Both the position numbers and the translations under genes were made by a program. The notes below the pieces were generated by a model. It was not told the DNA's origin and made no database searches. It worked only from the letters and a program-made list of their open reading frames with translations. Of a stretch of 64,000 nt of DNA, positions 1 through 10,716 are shown in pieces. Source of the DNA: Mayamaea pseudoterrestris (taxonomy: Eukaryota > Bacillariophyta > Bacillariophyceae > Sellaphorales > Sellaphoraceae); assembly GCA_027923505.1 (NCBI GenBank), contig BROI01000006.1:1054001-1118000 (forward strand), written 5' to 3'. Every line of letters starts with the position of its first letter. Position 1 is the first letter of the stretch.

Positions 1-565
1 AATTGCTTGACATATCAGTTGGTTGGTTCTTGACTAGAATGCGAATTACGACAGAAGCCGCTTTTGTTGCGTCAACTAGCGATCCGATGGATTGGTGATT
101 ATACGGCATCCGGCTCAGCAAGCGATGCAGAATGAATTGAGCGTCGTCGTCACCGTCGCAGTCGAGCAAAAGTGGAAGACTCGCTGCTGCTGCGGCTGCA
201 TCGATATCTCTCTCGCTACAATTTTCTGCTTCATTTGCATATCTTTGCTGGTTGTCGAGTGCGACAAGCTGCTTGCAGAGCCGAGTCCAAATGAGGGCGT
301 TAATGTGAAGATAGTCGCCGCTGGCTTCACCATGACATGCTTGAAACCCCAACGGCCGAGCGACTCGCTGCAAGAGTCCTTCCGGCGTGACGCACTGCTG
401 GAGCGTGGCAATGAGACTGCTACTTGTACTGCTGCTGGAGCTTGTCGTTGTTGATAAAAGGTGCGTCGCTTGTCGGCGCGTGGTGCCGATCGGGCGAACA
501 ACAAGTGCACCAACACCGACATGCAGCAGCAATGAAAGCGTCACAGCGACGCTCGTCCTTCGCAT
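1..565 (-). CDS. AlkB-like 2OG-Fe(II) dioxygenase, 5' part (runs off the left edge)
   Basis: The reading frame starts with ATG at 565 on the minus strand and leaves the window at base 1, so only the N-terminal ~188 residues are visible. Residues 1-20 form a hydrophobic signal-like leader (MRRTSVAVTLSLLLHVGVGA), followed by a Ser/Thr-rich stretch, which suggests targeting to an organelle or the secretory route. The family call comes from the second copy (2167..3261), which extends to the AlkB-type stretch ending in IDYDCCLI. AlkB enzymes oxidatively demethylate nucleic-acid bases. This copy is continuous with sequence left of the window, so it is the one that can still be complete there. It is divergent from the RluA-type gene, with a 42-bp minisatellite between them. 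Family fairly sure; substrate unknown. Confidence 0.55.
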   Translation of the reverse strand, partial: MRRTSVAVTLSLLLHVGVGALVVRPIGTTRRQATHLLSTTTSSSSSTSSSLIATLQQCVTPEGLLQRVARPLGFQACHGEASGDYLHINALIWTRLCKQLVALDNQQRYANEAENCSERDIDAAAAAASLPLLLDCDGDDDAQFILHRLLSRMPYNHQSIGSLVDATKAASVVIRILVKNQPTDMSSN

Positions 566-734
566 GATTGCAGCAGCCGTCTTTCTTTTGGACTATTAAA
601 ACAACAACTGCAGATGACAATGGTTCCTTTGCTAATCATAAAGTGTGATGAAGCGCATGAATGGCTCCGCCTTGGTCGAAAGGCGTTCAAACAGTAAATG
701 GCGACATGCGGCACAGTATCAACCTAATAAAAAA

Positions 735-1128
735 CGTCATGAGGCAATAGTACGAAACGAATGCCAGTGTCAATAACGTCACAAGGCAATAGTACGAAAC
801 AAGTGCCAGTGTCAATTACGTCACAAGGCAATAGTATTAAACGAGTGCCAGTGAAAACTGCGTCATAAGGCAATAGTACGAAACGAGTGCCAGTGAAAAC
901 TACGTCAGAAAGCAATAGTAAGAAAACGAGTGCCAGTGAAAACTACGTCACTAGGCAATATTGCGAAACGAGTGCCAGTGAAAACTGCGTCTCGTAGGCA
1001 ATAGTGTGAAACGAGTGCCAGTGAAAACTGCGTCGCAAGGCAATAGTACGAAACGAGTGCCAGTGTCAATTTCGTCACAGGGCAATAGTACGAAACGAGT
1101 GCCAGTGTCAATTTCGTCCCAAGGCAAT
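735..1128. repeat. 42-bp minisatellite array, about 9.4 units (copy 1)
   Basis: A 42-bp unit of the form acgtcacaaggcaatagtac followed by gaaacgagtgccagtgtcaa and two further bases is repeated head to tail. Outer units end in gtcaatt or a close variant, middle units (3-7) in gaaaact. Each unit carries a CGTCA core, often ACGTCA. Because 42 is a multiple of 3 the array stays open in several frames; those ORFs are not regarded as genes. It lies between the divergent AlkB-like and RluA-like genes, ending at the first ATG of the latter. A related array lies upstream of the oxoprolinase gene (34835..35230). Confidence 0.95.
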
Positions 1129-1130
1129 GT

Positions 1131-2123
1131 ATGGCCATTCACTTGTGCATTGCTTTACTTCCATCCTGCCATCAGGAACAGATTGAGATCATGTTTAGCT
1201 TGCTGACAAGGTCTGGAAAACAAAGCGGAGTTTGCATCAATTACCGTCACTTCAGTCAAGCGATAGCGCAAAAAAAAAGCATCAGTCGAGAACCAGCAGC
1301 CGCACTGCCGACTCCGCAAGTTCTCTACACCAACAACCATTTGCTCGTCGTGAACAAGCCTCCAGGATGGCACAGCATGCCAGGCACTGATCGAAAGAGT
1401 ATTGTTTCGTATCTTCAGTCGCAGCGACTCGGTGGCGGCTCGCAAAACACTTACTTGACGCCACTCCATCGCATCGATCAGCCATGTTCGGGCGTGTTGA
1501 TGCTGGCCAAGACGAAACGCATCGCGCAACGAATACAATCGAACTGGAACAAGGCCGTCGTTCGAAAAATTTATTTTTGTGTCTTGGATGACTCGGTGAA
1601 TCTGGAGCGACTGGAGCAGGCATCATCGAAATGCGTCAATGACGAGTGGATGGAACTGACTGGATATCATTTGCCGACGCGTCAACAACATCAAGGCCAA
1701 ATGATTCATGGCACTGCGCCCAAAGGATGGTCCGTGACCATGGCACTGCATGTAAATGATGCGAATCAAGCTGATTGCATGCGAACCATTCAGTGGCGGC
1801 GAGCAGTTGTTGAAGACAGCAACGACACGAGCCGCAACAATACACTACTTGCCATTGAGACGCACCAAGGATCTCGACACATGATTCGAGCACTGCTGGG
1901 CATGGTGCAGTGTCCAATCGCCGGAGACGTTCGATATGGAGCAAGACGACCGCTGCCGGATTGGTCGGTCGCCCTTCATGCGAAACGATTGGACCTTTCG
2001 CCGGACTTGTCGCTGGGACAAGGGGACGCGCAACGAACGTTTGAAGCTAATATACCAAGGACTTGGTCTAGCTATTTTGGAATGCGAGAACAGAATGTAG
2101 AGAAAGGGTTCGGCACTTTGTGA
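1131..2123 (+). CDS. RluA-family RNA pseudouridine synthase, copy 1
   Basis: The protein of up to 330 aa has the RluA-type catalytic core. LLVVNKPPG is the N-terminal fold signature, PLHRIDQPCSGVLML holds the HRID motif with the catalytic Asp, and RHMIRALL...PIAGDVRYGA is the C-terminal RluA/RluD signature. It isomerises uridine to pseudouridine in rRNA, tRNA or mRNA. Two in-frame starts exist. ATG 1131 abuts the minisatellite; ATG 1191 gives MFSLLTRSGKQSGVC..., which looks like a mitochondrial or organellar presequence and may be the real start. It converges on the truncated AlkB copy, 43 bp from its stop. The translated sequence is the same as copy 2 at 3827..4819. Specificity cannot be read from the sequence. 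Confidence 0.85.
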   Translation: MAIHLCIALLPSCHQEQIEIMFSLLTRSGKQSGVCINYRHFSQAIAQKKSISREPAAALPTPQVLYTNNHLLVVNKPPGWHSMPGTDRKSIVSYLQSQRLGGGSQNTYLTPLHRIDQPCSGVLMLAKTKRIAQRIQSNWNKAVVRKIYFCVLDDSVNLERLEQASSKCVNDEWMELTGYHLPTRQQHQGQMIHGTAPKGWSVTMALHVNDANQADCMRTIQWRRAVVEDSNDTSRNNTLLAIETHQGSRHMIRALLGMVQCPIAGDVRYGARRPLPDWSVALHAKRLDLSPDLSLGQGDAQRTFEANIPRTWSSYFGMREQNVEKGFGTL

Positions 2124-2166
2124 GCAGTGTATGCTGCATTGAGTGGCGTGAATCAAGTTGCTCAGG

Positions 2167-3261
2167 TCACAGGGTTGGCGACGGCCTGATCAAGCAGCAA
2201 TCGTAGTCAATGCCGAGTGGAATTTTCAACGCATCTCGCGTCGTTTGCACCAATGGTGACCAATCTTGCCGGCGCATGCTCTTGCCCGAGTACAGAAACG
2301 GGCCAACCGACGTTTCGCCCTGCCACGCCGTCCGCCGTCGTTCCAAAACGGGCAAGCCCTGGTTAGTCTTAATGGTTGCTTCATCGCCGCTTGCAAAGCT
2401 GACCTGCGACAAGAGGCTGTCGACGTTAAGATGAAGTGCACTGGGTCCCTCGTTTAATGCAACGTTTGCGCAAAGGTTTGGATGAATGCGAAACGGCAAG
2501 CCCAGCTCATGATAGGCTCGTTCAATGTGGCTTGGTACGAGAGGAAGCGAGTAATTGCCCCGTGAGGCACTCATCGAGCGTAAGCCCTCCAGCGCCCAAA
2601 ACAGTCCCGACAATTGGTGCGGTTCAAATGCTTTGAGCTGGTCGACTGTAACGTCACTCCAAAAGTTCATTAGTGGATATGTAATGGCTCGTAACCAATT
2701 GCTTGACATATCAGTTGGTTGGTTCTTGACTAGAATGCGAATTACGACAGAAGCCGCTTTTGTTGCGTCAACTAGCGATCCGATGGATTGGTGATTATAC
2801 GGCATCCGGCTCAGCAAGCGATGCAGAATGAATTGAGCGTCGTCGTCACCGTCGCAGTCGAGCAAAAGTGGAAGACTCGCTGCTGCTGCGGCTGCATCGA
2901 TATCTCTCTCGCTACAATTTTCTGCTTCATTTGCATATCTTTGCTGGTTGTCGAGTGCGACAAGCTGCTTGCAGAGCCGAGTCCAAATGAGGGCGTTAAT
3001 GTGAAGATAGTCGCCGCTGGCTTCACCATGACATGCTTGAAACCCCAACGGCCGAGCGACTCGCTGCAAGAGTCCTTCCGGCGTGACGCACTGCTGGAGC
3101 GTGGCAATGAGACTGCTACTTGTACTGCTGCTGGAGCTTGTCGTTGTTGATAAAAGGTGCGTCGCTTGTCGGCGCGTGGTGCCGATCGGGCGAACAACAA
3201 GTGCACCAACACCGACATGCAGCAGCAATGAAAGCGTCACAGCGACGCTCGTCCTTCGCAT
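2167..3261 (-). pseudogene. AlkB-like dioxygenase, 3'-truncated by the duplication junction
   Basis: The ATG at 3261 opens 364 codons. The C-terminal part (TAWQGE, FLYSGKSM, PLGIDYDCCLI) matches the nucleotide-recognition and start-of-core region of AlkB-type 2OG-Fe(II) oxygenases. After IDYDCCLI the frame crosses the duplication junction at 2187/2188 and reads six foreign residues (RPSPTL) to a stop. The HxD...H iron ligands and the 2-oxoglutarate-binding Arg that should follow are therefore absent, so the product should be inactive. The N terminus has a signal-like hydrophobic leader and a Ser-rich spacer. It lies head to head with RluA-like copy 2 across the minisatellite. If the duplication is an assembly artefact, this fragment does not exist in the cell. 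Confidence 0.75.
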
Positions 3262-3430
3262 GATTGCAGCAGCCGTCTTTCTTTTGGACTATTAAAACAA
3301 CAACTGCAGATGACAATGGTTCCTTTGCTAATCATAAAGTGTGATGAAGCGCATGAATGGCTCCGCCTTGGTCGAAAGGCGTTCAAACAGTAAATGGCGA
3401 CATGCGGCACAGTATCAACCTAATAAAAAA

Positions 3431-3824
3431 CGTCATGAGGCAATAGTACGAAACGAATGCCAGTGTCAATAACGTCACAAGGCAATAGTACGAAACAAGT
3501 GCCAGTGTCAATTACGTCACAAGGCAATAGTATTAAACGAGTGCCAGTGAAAACTGCGTCATAAGGCAATAGTACGAAACGAGTGCCAGTGAAAACTACG
3601 TCAGAAAGCAATAGTAAGAAAACGAGTGCCAGTGAAAACTACGTCACTAGGCAATATTGCGAAACGAGTGCCAGTGAAAACTGCGTCTCGTAGGCAATAG
3701 TGTGAAACGAGTGCCAGTGAAAACTGCGTCGCAAGGCAATAGTACGAAACGAGTGCCAGTGTCAATTTCGTCACAGGGCAATAGTACGAAACGAGTGCCA
3801 GTGTCAATTTCGTCCCAAGGCAAT
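3431..3824. repeat. 42-bp minisatellite array, about 9.4 units (copy 2)
   Basis: Same sequence as 735..1128, shifted by 2696 bp. It lies between the truncated AlkB copy and the second pseudouridine synthase copy. Confidence 0.95.
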
Positions 3825-3826
3825 GT

Positions 3827-4819
3827 ATGGCCATTCACTTGTGCATTGCTTTACTTCCATCCTGCCATCAGGAACAGATTGAGATCATGTTTAGCTTGCT
3901 GACAAGGTCTGGAAAACAAAGCGGAGTTTGCATCAATTACCGTCACTTCAGTCAAGCGATAGCGCAAAAAAAAAGCATCAGTCGAGAACCAGCAGCCGCA
4001 CTGCCGACTCCGCAAGTTCTCTACACCAACAACCATTTGCTCGTCGTGAACAAGCCTCCAGGATGGCACAGCATGCCAGGCACTGATCGAAAGAGTATTG
4101 TTTCGTATCTTCAGTCGCAGCGACTCGGTGGCGGCTCGCAAAACACTTACTTGACGCCACTCCATCGCATCGATCAGCCATGTTCGGGCGTGTTGATGCT
4201 GGCCAAGACGAAACGCATCGCGCAACGAATACAATCGAACTGGAACAAGGCCGTCGTTCGAAAAATTTATTTTTGTGTCTTGGATGACTCGGTGAATCTG
4301 GAGCGACTGGAGCAGGCATCATCGAAATGCGTCAATGACGAGTGGATGGAACTGACTGGATATCATTTGCCGACGCGTCAACAACATCAAGGCCAAATGA
4401 TTCATGGCACTGCGCCCAAAGGATGGTCCGTGACCATGGCACTGCATGTAAATGATGCGAATCAAGCTGATTGCATGCGAACCATTCAGTGGCGGCGAGC
4501 AGTTGTTGAAGACAGCAACGACACGAGCCGCAACAATACACTACTTGCCATTGAGACGCACCAAGGATCTCGACACATGATTCGAGCACTGCTGGGCATG
4601 GTGCAGTGTCCAATCGCCGGAGACGTTCGATATGGAGCAAGACGACCGCTGCCGGATTGGTCGGTCGCCCTTCATGCGAAACGATTGGACCTTTCGCCGG
4701 ACTTGTCGCTGGGACAAGGGGACGCGCAACGAACGTTTGAAGCTAATATACCAAGGACTTGGTCTAGCTATTTTGGAATGCGAGAACAGAATGTAGAGAA
4801 AGGGTTCGGCACTTTGTGA
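3827..4819 (+). CDS. RluA-family RNA pseudouridine synthase, copy 2
   Basis: Encodes the same 330 residues as 1131..2123, with the HRID catalytic motif and the PIAGDVRYGA C-terminal motif. An alternative start that gives the organelle-type presequence MFSLLTRSGK is ATG 3887. This copy has unique sequence downstream, so it is the one joined to the rest of the chromosome. Differences from copy 1 were seen only after the stop codon (around 4826 and 4841). Confidence 0.85.
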   Translation: MAIHLCIALLPSCHQEQIEIMFSLLTRSGKQSGVCINYRHFSQAIAQKKSISREPAAALPTPQVLYTNNHLLVVNKPPGWHSMPGTDRKSIVSYLQSQRLGGGSQNTYLTPLHRIDQPCSGVLMLAKTKRIAQRIQSNWNKAVVRKIYFCVLDDSVNLERLEQASSKCVNDEWMELTGYHLPTRQQHQGQMIHGTAPKGWSVTMALHVNDANQADCMRTIQWRRAVVEDSNDTSRNNTLLAIETHQGSRHMIRALLGMVQCPIAGDVRYGARRPLPDWSVALHAKRLDLSPDLSLGQGDAQRTFEANIPRTWSSYFGMREQNVEKGFGTL

Positions 4820-5264
4820 GCATTGTATGCTGCATTGGGTGGCGTGAATCAAGTTGCTCAGGTCACAGGGTTGGCGACGGCCTAGGTATATTGGTTTTCC
4901 ACTTGCCTGCATCGACTATCTGTTCTACATGAGCGTTTACCAACTACGATGATTTGATGGATGAAGCGCAAACAGATCAATACAGTGATGTCTCGTTGCA
5001 AAGCATATTGCCTGTGGGCGATGGAAACACATGCTGCACCTTCAAAACAAATATCTAATACTTTTCGCGGTCTTTATAATACTAGCCATTCATGGCATCC
5101 ATTGATTTAGCATTTAGCTTATTGACAAACACATGTATTGTCAACTCCTATTACGAAAACTTGAACGAGCATATGAACTGCTTTCTTCGAGTTGCCAACA
5201 TTAGACTTTGTAACCGAAGTCCCACGCGAAGCTGAATAAAAAACGTGCATTGAAACCGCTGCAA
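4820..5264. other. Intergenic, no gene seen
   Basis: AT-leaning sequence between the convergent RluA-like copy 2 and DAG lipase copy 1. The left boundary of tandem duplication B falls at 5112. No credible ORF, tRNA or repeat was seen. Confidence 0.6.
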
Positions 5265-7908
5265 TCATTGCAGTCCGTAGGTATTGGACATTGTCTCGAG
5301 AATGTCACGAATCCGATTTGGAAAGTGATCGGTACCCTGTATGGTATTTATATATTTTAGCCCGGCAAACGCGCAGCACAAGCTCCACTCAACAACAATT
5401 TACAAATCTTACCATTGTTGAACTAACAATAATCTCGTTCAAATCGTCATTCTCAACTCGTACAGGTGTATACTCGAATCCAACGTTGCTCGTCCAGCAA
5501 GTGAGACACTTTTGGACGCCTCGGATGAAGGACTGCTGCTCTCCTGTTTTGACCAGATGTACAATCTTGCCTGGCGGAAAGAGTCGTACATCACGCAGCG
5601 ATCCTCTGGATAGTCGCCGCTCTCTTTGAATTGCCTTGAACCGTTCCAAACGCCGTCTGTAGTCAGAGTCAGGAACATGGTCAGGATCGAATAGAATGTC
5701 GTCAAGTGATGCGTTTTGTAATAGTCGTTCGACAATCTCAATCTTCGGAACCTTGATGAGACCAAATAGCTCGAGAACTTCGTCGCGCAAGCTCTCCATT
5801 GAGTCCCTGTTCAGACGCGATAACAAGTCCGTGTCGAGGATGAAGGACGAGCACCAGTCATGGCAGCTCGTTGCCATTTCCCATGTCAAGCAGCAGCCTG
5901 GAGGACCGTAATTGACACATCGTAGGCTCGGAAACGTTGGTCGCAGCATAAAGCCCAAAATAGTGCAGGTCGCAGCACCCAAGCTGTGACCGACCAATCG
6001 AAGCGTATAATCCGGATAAGAAGCATCTTCTCCGCTTAGAAGATGCTCAAGCAGACGATGTCGCTGCAAATCTCGGTACACGTTGCGTACGCATGCCAAG
6101 GTGCCACCATGGCCATATTGATTCTTGCCGTCAAAACCGAATTCGCGTCCAAGCTCGTCCAGCGGCTCGGGATCTATTAAAACATCCGTCACGACATCCT
6201 CCAAGCTAAACGTCCCTCGAATCGAGACAACGACGGACCGCCACTCGTGGTCCAGCAATATGCAGTATGGGTTCTCGGTAAACCCGCTTCGCAGCTGTGC
6301 ATACACCAAGTCTGCACTTTGTAAACCAGCTGTCAGCAGCAATGCGTGTTTATGCATTTGGCAAATATTATCGTCATCTATCCGGCCTTGATGCGTAAAG
6401 AGTCGTCGCGATGAAGGATTTTGCTGCTGTTGTCGCTTCTCGTCGTGGCAACAAGCGCAACACCCTCTCCAAGCCAAATGTGCCATGCCAGTAATTGGTC
6501 GCTCGTAAACGTATAGTACCCATGTGTAGATTGCCAGCGCATACTTGGCATATCGTGCACCTTCCTCCAGTATCCTCATATCCTCAGCGCATTGTGGATC
6601 AAGCACCGATCGAGCAAGTTGTTGCACCGAACCTTGCGAGTTTCTCCGAAAGATGGATCGCGGCGTGACGCTCCTCACCTGCTGCGCCGGTGGCATGGAG
6701 TCTTCCAAAGGCAAAAGCACTCTGTCGCCCACAAGAACAGCATTCTCATCAGACGGGCCTGCATGTTCAAGCGCAGCGACATCACCAATTGTTCTGGATG
6801 ACACATACTGCAGCCTCGCATTTCGTATTCTCTGCCGCTGCAACTTTTGCAACACCACCAGCCCTGCGATAATATCCGACGGTACTAGATCCAAAACACC
6901 TCTCGTTTCTAAATAGTCCGCCAGTGCTCGCGCAACGTCTCCAAAGGCATCCGACGATCCTTGTCCAAGCAAATCGCGACCGCCAAACAAAAAGCAACTC
7001 GCATAGCTCAAACAGTGACATGCATTGGCGCATCGCTCCGCCCACATTTCCTCCACGAGCTCGTGATTGGTCATGTGAATGGGCAAGAAATCATCGTTAT
7101 GGCTGCCGCCGCCGCCATGCTGCTCCGCGTCGAGTAGAGCGTCAAAGACAATCTCTTGCTGAAACAAGTGCAGCAAATAGGCCGCCGTCAAGATTAGCTC
7201 TAGGAGTTGCGTCGCGAGTAGCATGCCAAACGCAAAGACCCATAGTTTCCACCTCGTTGCATTGTCGTTTGCTGTAGTCGTGTCGTCGTCGTCTGTTCCA
7301 TCGTCTCCATTGCCATCAAAAGTAGCCGTTATACACTGACGATAGTTTGGAGCGTATCCGACAAGAGTCACCATTCCAATCATCCAAGCTGCAAGCAATC
7401 CCAAGGAATATGGAACAAGCTTCAATTGCAGCAGCTTGGTCACCTTGCTTGTGCGTGGCTCCAACACTGTGGGACAGCCTTGTCGACTCCAGTGCGCCAG
7501 CTTGTACTCGAGCAGCATGCCGGCGAGAGTGACAATGGCACTCATGATGGCGTAGATGAACAGCAATTGGAAGAATTGGTTTGCATATATGAAACAGTCG
7601 TCTATACTATTGCTTGCTGCATCATTGTTGCTGCTATTGTATGAATCATGCTGCCGCTGTTGATGAATGCGATGAAGAATGGGAATGAGCAAAAGCGTCA
7701 ATTGAGCGGCCCGAAGACAGACTGACAAAAGCGCGGCAGGCTGCAGGTCGTCACCAGCTAGAAAGGTTCGTCGCTGAAAGAGGATAATGGCCGGCATGAT
7801 GTATAATGCTGTGGTTCAAAAGAGATGGAAGCGCGCAGATTCATCCATGGCCGATTTCGCGTCACAAGTGTATCACGGTACGACGTAAGACTGACGGTGC
7901 GACTTCAA
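5112..7908. repeat. Tandem duplication B, copy 1 (period 2797 bp)
   Basis: Bases 5112-7908 recur at 7909-10705. The unit contains one whole DAG lipase gene plus its flanks. Differences were noticed at 7858 and 7886-7892 (near the right edge) and around 6630-6642 (two bases). About 1 bp of junction homology is visible. Confidence 0.95.
5265..7797 (-). CDS. sn-1-specific diacylglycerol lipase (lipase class 3), copy 1, two exons
   Basis: Model: complement(join(5265..5336, 5413..7797)), 818 aa, intron 76 bp (GTAAGA...ACAG). The N-terminal ~220 residues hold several membrane spans (for example FFQLLFIYAIMSAIVTLAGM), as in animal DAGL enzymes. The lipase domain has VVVSIRGTFSLEDVVTD, the nucleophile elbow LVGHSLGAATC (Ser ~604) and ILDTDLLSRLN with the acid residue. 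The unspliced frame would end at ...SSTMVRFVNCC. Splicing instead adds GTDHFPNRIRDILETM, which aligns with the DHMPD-type segment that I take to carry the catalytic His. The enzyme should release 2-acylglycerol from diacylglycerol at a membrane. Start: the ATG at 7797 directly precedes the first hydrophobic region. Family sure, terminal exon well supported by frame and motif. Confidence 0.9.
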
Positions 7909-10705
7909 ATTTAGCTTATTGACAAACACATGTATTGTCAACTCCTATTACGAAAACTTGAACGAGCATATGAACTGCTTTCTTCGAGTTGCCAACATTA
8001 GACTTTGTAACCGAAGTCCCACGCGAAGCTGAATAAAAAACGTGCATTGAAACCGCTGCAATCATTGCAGTCCGTAGGTATTGGACATTGTCTCGAGAAT
8101 GTCACGAATCCGATTTGGAAAGTGATCGGTACCCTGTATGGTATTTATATATTTTAGCCCGGCAAACGCGCAGCACAAGCTCCACTCAACAACAATTTAC
8201 AAATCTTACCATTGTTGAACTAACAATAATCTCGTTCAAATCGTCATTCTCAACTCGTACAGGTGTATACTCGAATCCAACGTTGCTCGTCCAGCAAGTG
8301 AGACACTTTTGGACGCCTCGGATGAAGGACTGCTGCTCTCCTGTTTTGACCAGATGTACAATCTTGCCTGGCGGAAAGAGTCGTACATCACGCAGCGATC
8401 CTCTGGATAGTCGCCGCTCTCTTTGAATTGCCTTGAACCGTTCCAAACGCCGTCTGTAGTCAGAGTCAGGAACATGGTCAGGATCGAATAGAATGTCGTC
8501 AAGTGATGCGTTTTGTAATAGTCGTTCGACAATCTCAATCTTCGGAACCTTGATGAGACCAAATAGCTCGAGAACTTCGTCGCGCAAGCTCTCCATTGAG
8601 TCCCTGTTCAGACGCGATAACAAGTCCGTGTCGAGGATGAAGGACGAGCACCAGTCATGGCAGCTCGTTGCCATTTCCCATGTCAAGCAGCAGCCTGGAG
8701 GACCGTAATTGACACATCGTAGGCTCGGAAACGTTGGTCGCAGCATAAAGCCCAAAATAGTGCAGGTCGCAGCACCCAAGCTGTGACCGACCAATCGAAG
8801 CGTATAATCCGGATAAGAAGCATCTTCTCCGCTTAGAAGATGCTCAAGCAGACGATGTCGCTGCAAATCTCGGTACACGTTGCGTACGCATGCCAAGGTG
8901 CCACCATGGCCATATTGATTCTTGCCGTCAAAACCGAATTCGCGTCCAAGCTCGTCCAGCGGCTCGGGATCTATTAAAACATCCGTCACGACATCCTCCA
9001 AGCTAAACGTCCCTCGAATCGAGACAACGACGGACCGCCACTCGTGGTCCAGCAATATGCAGTATGGGTTCTCGGTAAACCCGCTTCGCAGCTGTGCATA
9101 CACCAAGTCTGCACTTTGTAAACCAGCTGTCAGCAGCAATGCGTGTTTATGCATTTGGCAAATATTATCGTCATCTATCCGGCCTTGATGCGTAAAGAGT
9201 CGTCGCGATGAAGGATTTTGCTGCTGTTGTCGCTTCTCGTCGTGGCAACAAGCGCAACACCCTCTCCAAGCCAAATGTGCCATGCCAGTAATTGGTCGCT
9301 CGTAAACGTATAGTACCCATGTGTAGATTGCCAGCGCATACTTGGCATATCGTGCACCTTCCTCCAGTATCCTCATATCCTCAGCGCATTGTGGATCAAG
9401 CACCGATCGAGCAAGTTGTTGCACCGACCCTTGCGAGTTCCTCCGAAAGATGGATCGCGGCGTGACGCTCCTCACCTGCTGCGCCGGTGGCATGGAGTCT
9501 TCCAAAGGCAAAAGCACTCTGTCGCCCACAAGAACAGCATTCTCATCAGACGGGCCTGCATGTTCAAGCGCAGCGACATCACCAATTGTTCTGGATGACA
9601 CATACTGCAGCCTCGCATTTCGTATTCTCTGCCGCTGCAACTTTTGCAACACCACCAGCCCTGCGATAATATCCGACGGTACTAGATCCAAAACACCTCT
9701 CGTTTCTAAATAGTCCGCCAGTGCTCGCGCAACGTCTCCAAAGGCATCCGACGATCCTTGTCCAAGCAAATCGCGACCGCCAAACAAAAAGCAACTCGCA
9801 TAGCTCAAACAGTGACATGCATTGGCGCATCGCTCCGCCCACATTTCCTCCACGAGCTCGTGATTGGTCATGTGAATGGGCAAGAAATCATCGTTATGGC
9901 TGCCGCCGCCGCCATGCTGCTCCGCGTCGAGTAGAGCGTCAAAGACAATCTCTTGCTGAAACAAGTGCAGCAAATAGGCCGCCGTCAAGATTAGCTCTAG
10001 GAGTTGCGTCGCGAGTAGCATGCCAAACGCAAAGACCCATAGTTTCCACCTCGTTGCATTGTCGTTTGCTGTAGTCGTGTCGTCGTCGTCTGTTCCATCG
10101 TCTCCATTGCCATCAAAAGTAGCCGTTATACACTGACGATAGTTTGGAGCGTATCCGACAAGAGTCACCATTCCAATCATCCAAGCTGCAAGCAATCCCA
10201 AGGAATATGGAACAAGCTTCAATTGCAGCAGCTTGGTCACCTTGCTTGTGCGTGGCTCCAACACTGTGGGACAGCCTTGTCGACTCCAGTGCGCCAGCTT
10301 GTACTCGAGCAGCATGCCGGCGAGAGTGACAATGGCACTCATGATGGCGTAGATGAACAGCAATTGGAAGAATTGGTTTGCATATATGAAACAGTCGTCT
10401 ATACTATTGCTTGCTGCATCATTGTTGCTGCTATTGTATGAATCATGCTGCCGCTGTTGATGAATGCGATGAAGAATGGGAATGAGCAAAAGCGTCAATT
10501 GAGCGGCCCGAAGACAGACTGACAAAAGCGCGGCAGGCTGCAGGTCGTCACCAGCTAGAAAGGTTCGTCGCTGAAAGAGGATAATGGCCGGCATGATGTA
10601 TAATGCTGTGGTTCAAAAGAGATGGAAGCGCGCAGATTCATCCATGGCCGATCTCGCGTCACAAGTGTATCACGGTACGACGTGAAACTCACGGTGCGAC
10701 TTCAA
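7909..10705. repeat. Tandem duplication B, copy 2 (2797 bp)
   Basis: Direct copy of 5112..7908. The right end diverges at 10707, immediately before the 24-bp inverted repeat at 10717. Confidence 0.95.
8062..10594 (-). CDS. sn-1-specific diacylglycerol lipase, copy 2, two exons
   Basis: Model: complement(join(8062..8133, 8210..10594)), 818 aa, the same as copy 1 apart from two base differences around 9427-9439. The same features are present: an N-terminal multispan membrane region, SIRGTFSLEDVV, GHSLGAA, DTDLLSRL and the spliced DHFP segment. Both copies keep the complete coding sequence and roughly 110 bp of shared upstream sequence, so both could be expressed if the duplication is real. Confidence 0.88.
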
Positions 10706-10716
10706 ACAGTGAGCAA

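Larger units (their letters stand above)
1..2187. repeat. Tandem duplication A, copy 1 (period 2696 bp, left part outside window)
   Basis: Bases 1-2187 recur at 2697-4883, an exact offset of 2696. I noticed only two mismatches, close to the right end (around 2126 and 2141). Identity stops at 2187/4883, where copy 1 runs into the interior of the AlkB-like gene and copy 2 into unique sequence. Confidence 0.95.
2188..4883. repeat. Tandem duplication A, copy 2 (2696 bp)
   Basis: Full-length unit from the middle of the AlkB-like gene, through the minisatellite and the RluA-like gene, to about 64 bp past its stop. The left junction joins AlkB coding sequence to the downstream flank of RluA-like copy 1. 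No extended microhomology is visible at the junction. Confidence 0.93.

Noticed and set aside
735-1128. CRISPR-like array
   Set aside because: Units are contiguous 42-bp repeats without unique spacers, and the locus is eukaryotic with no cas genes.
724-1206. Overlapping 63-77-codon ORFs in the minisatellite with 14-residue repeats (such as VLLPCDVIDTGTRF)
   Set aside because: They exist only because 42 bp is divisible by three. Frames on both strands are open and none has a start context or domain.
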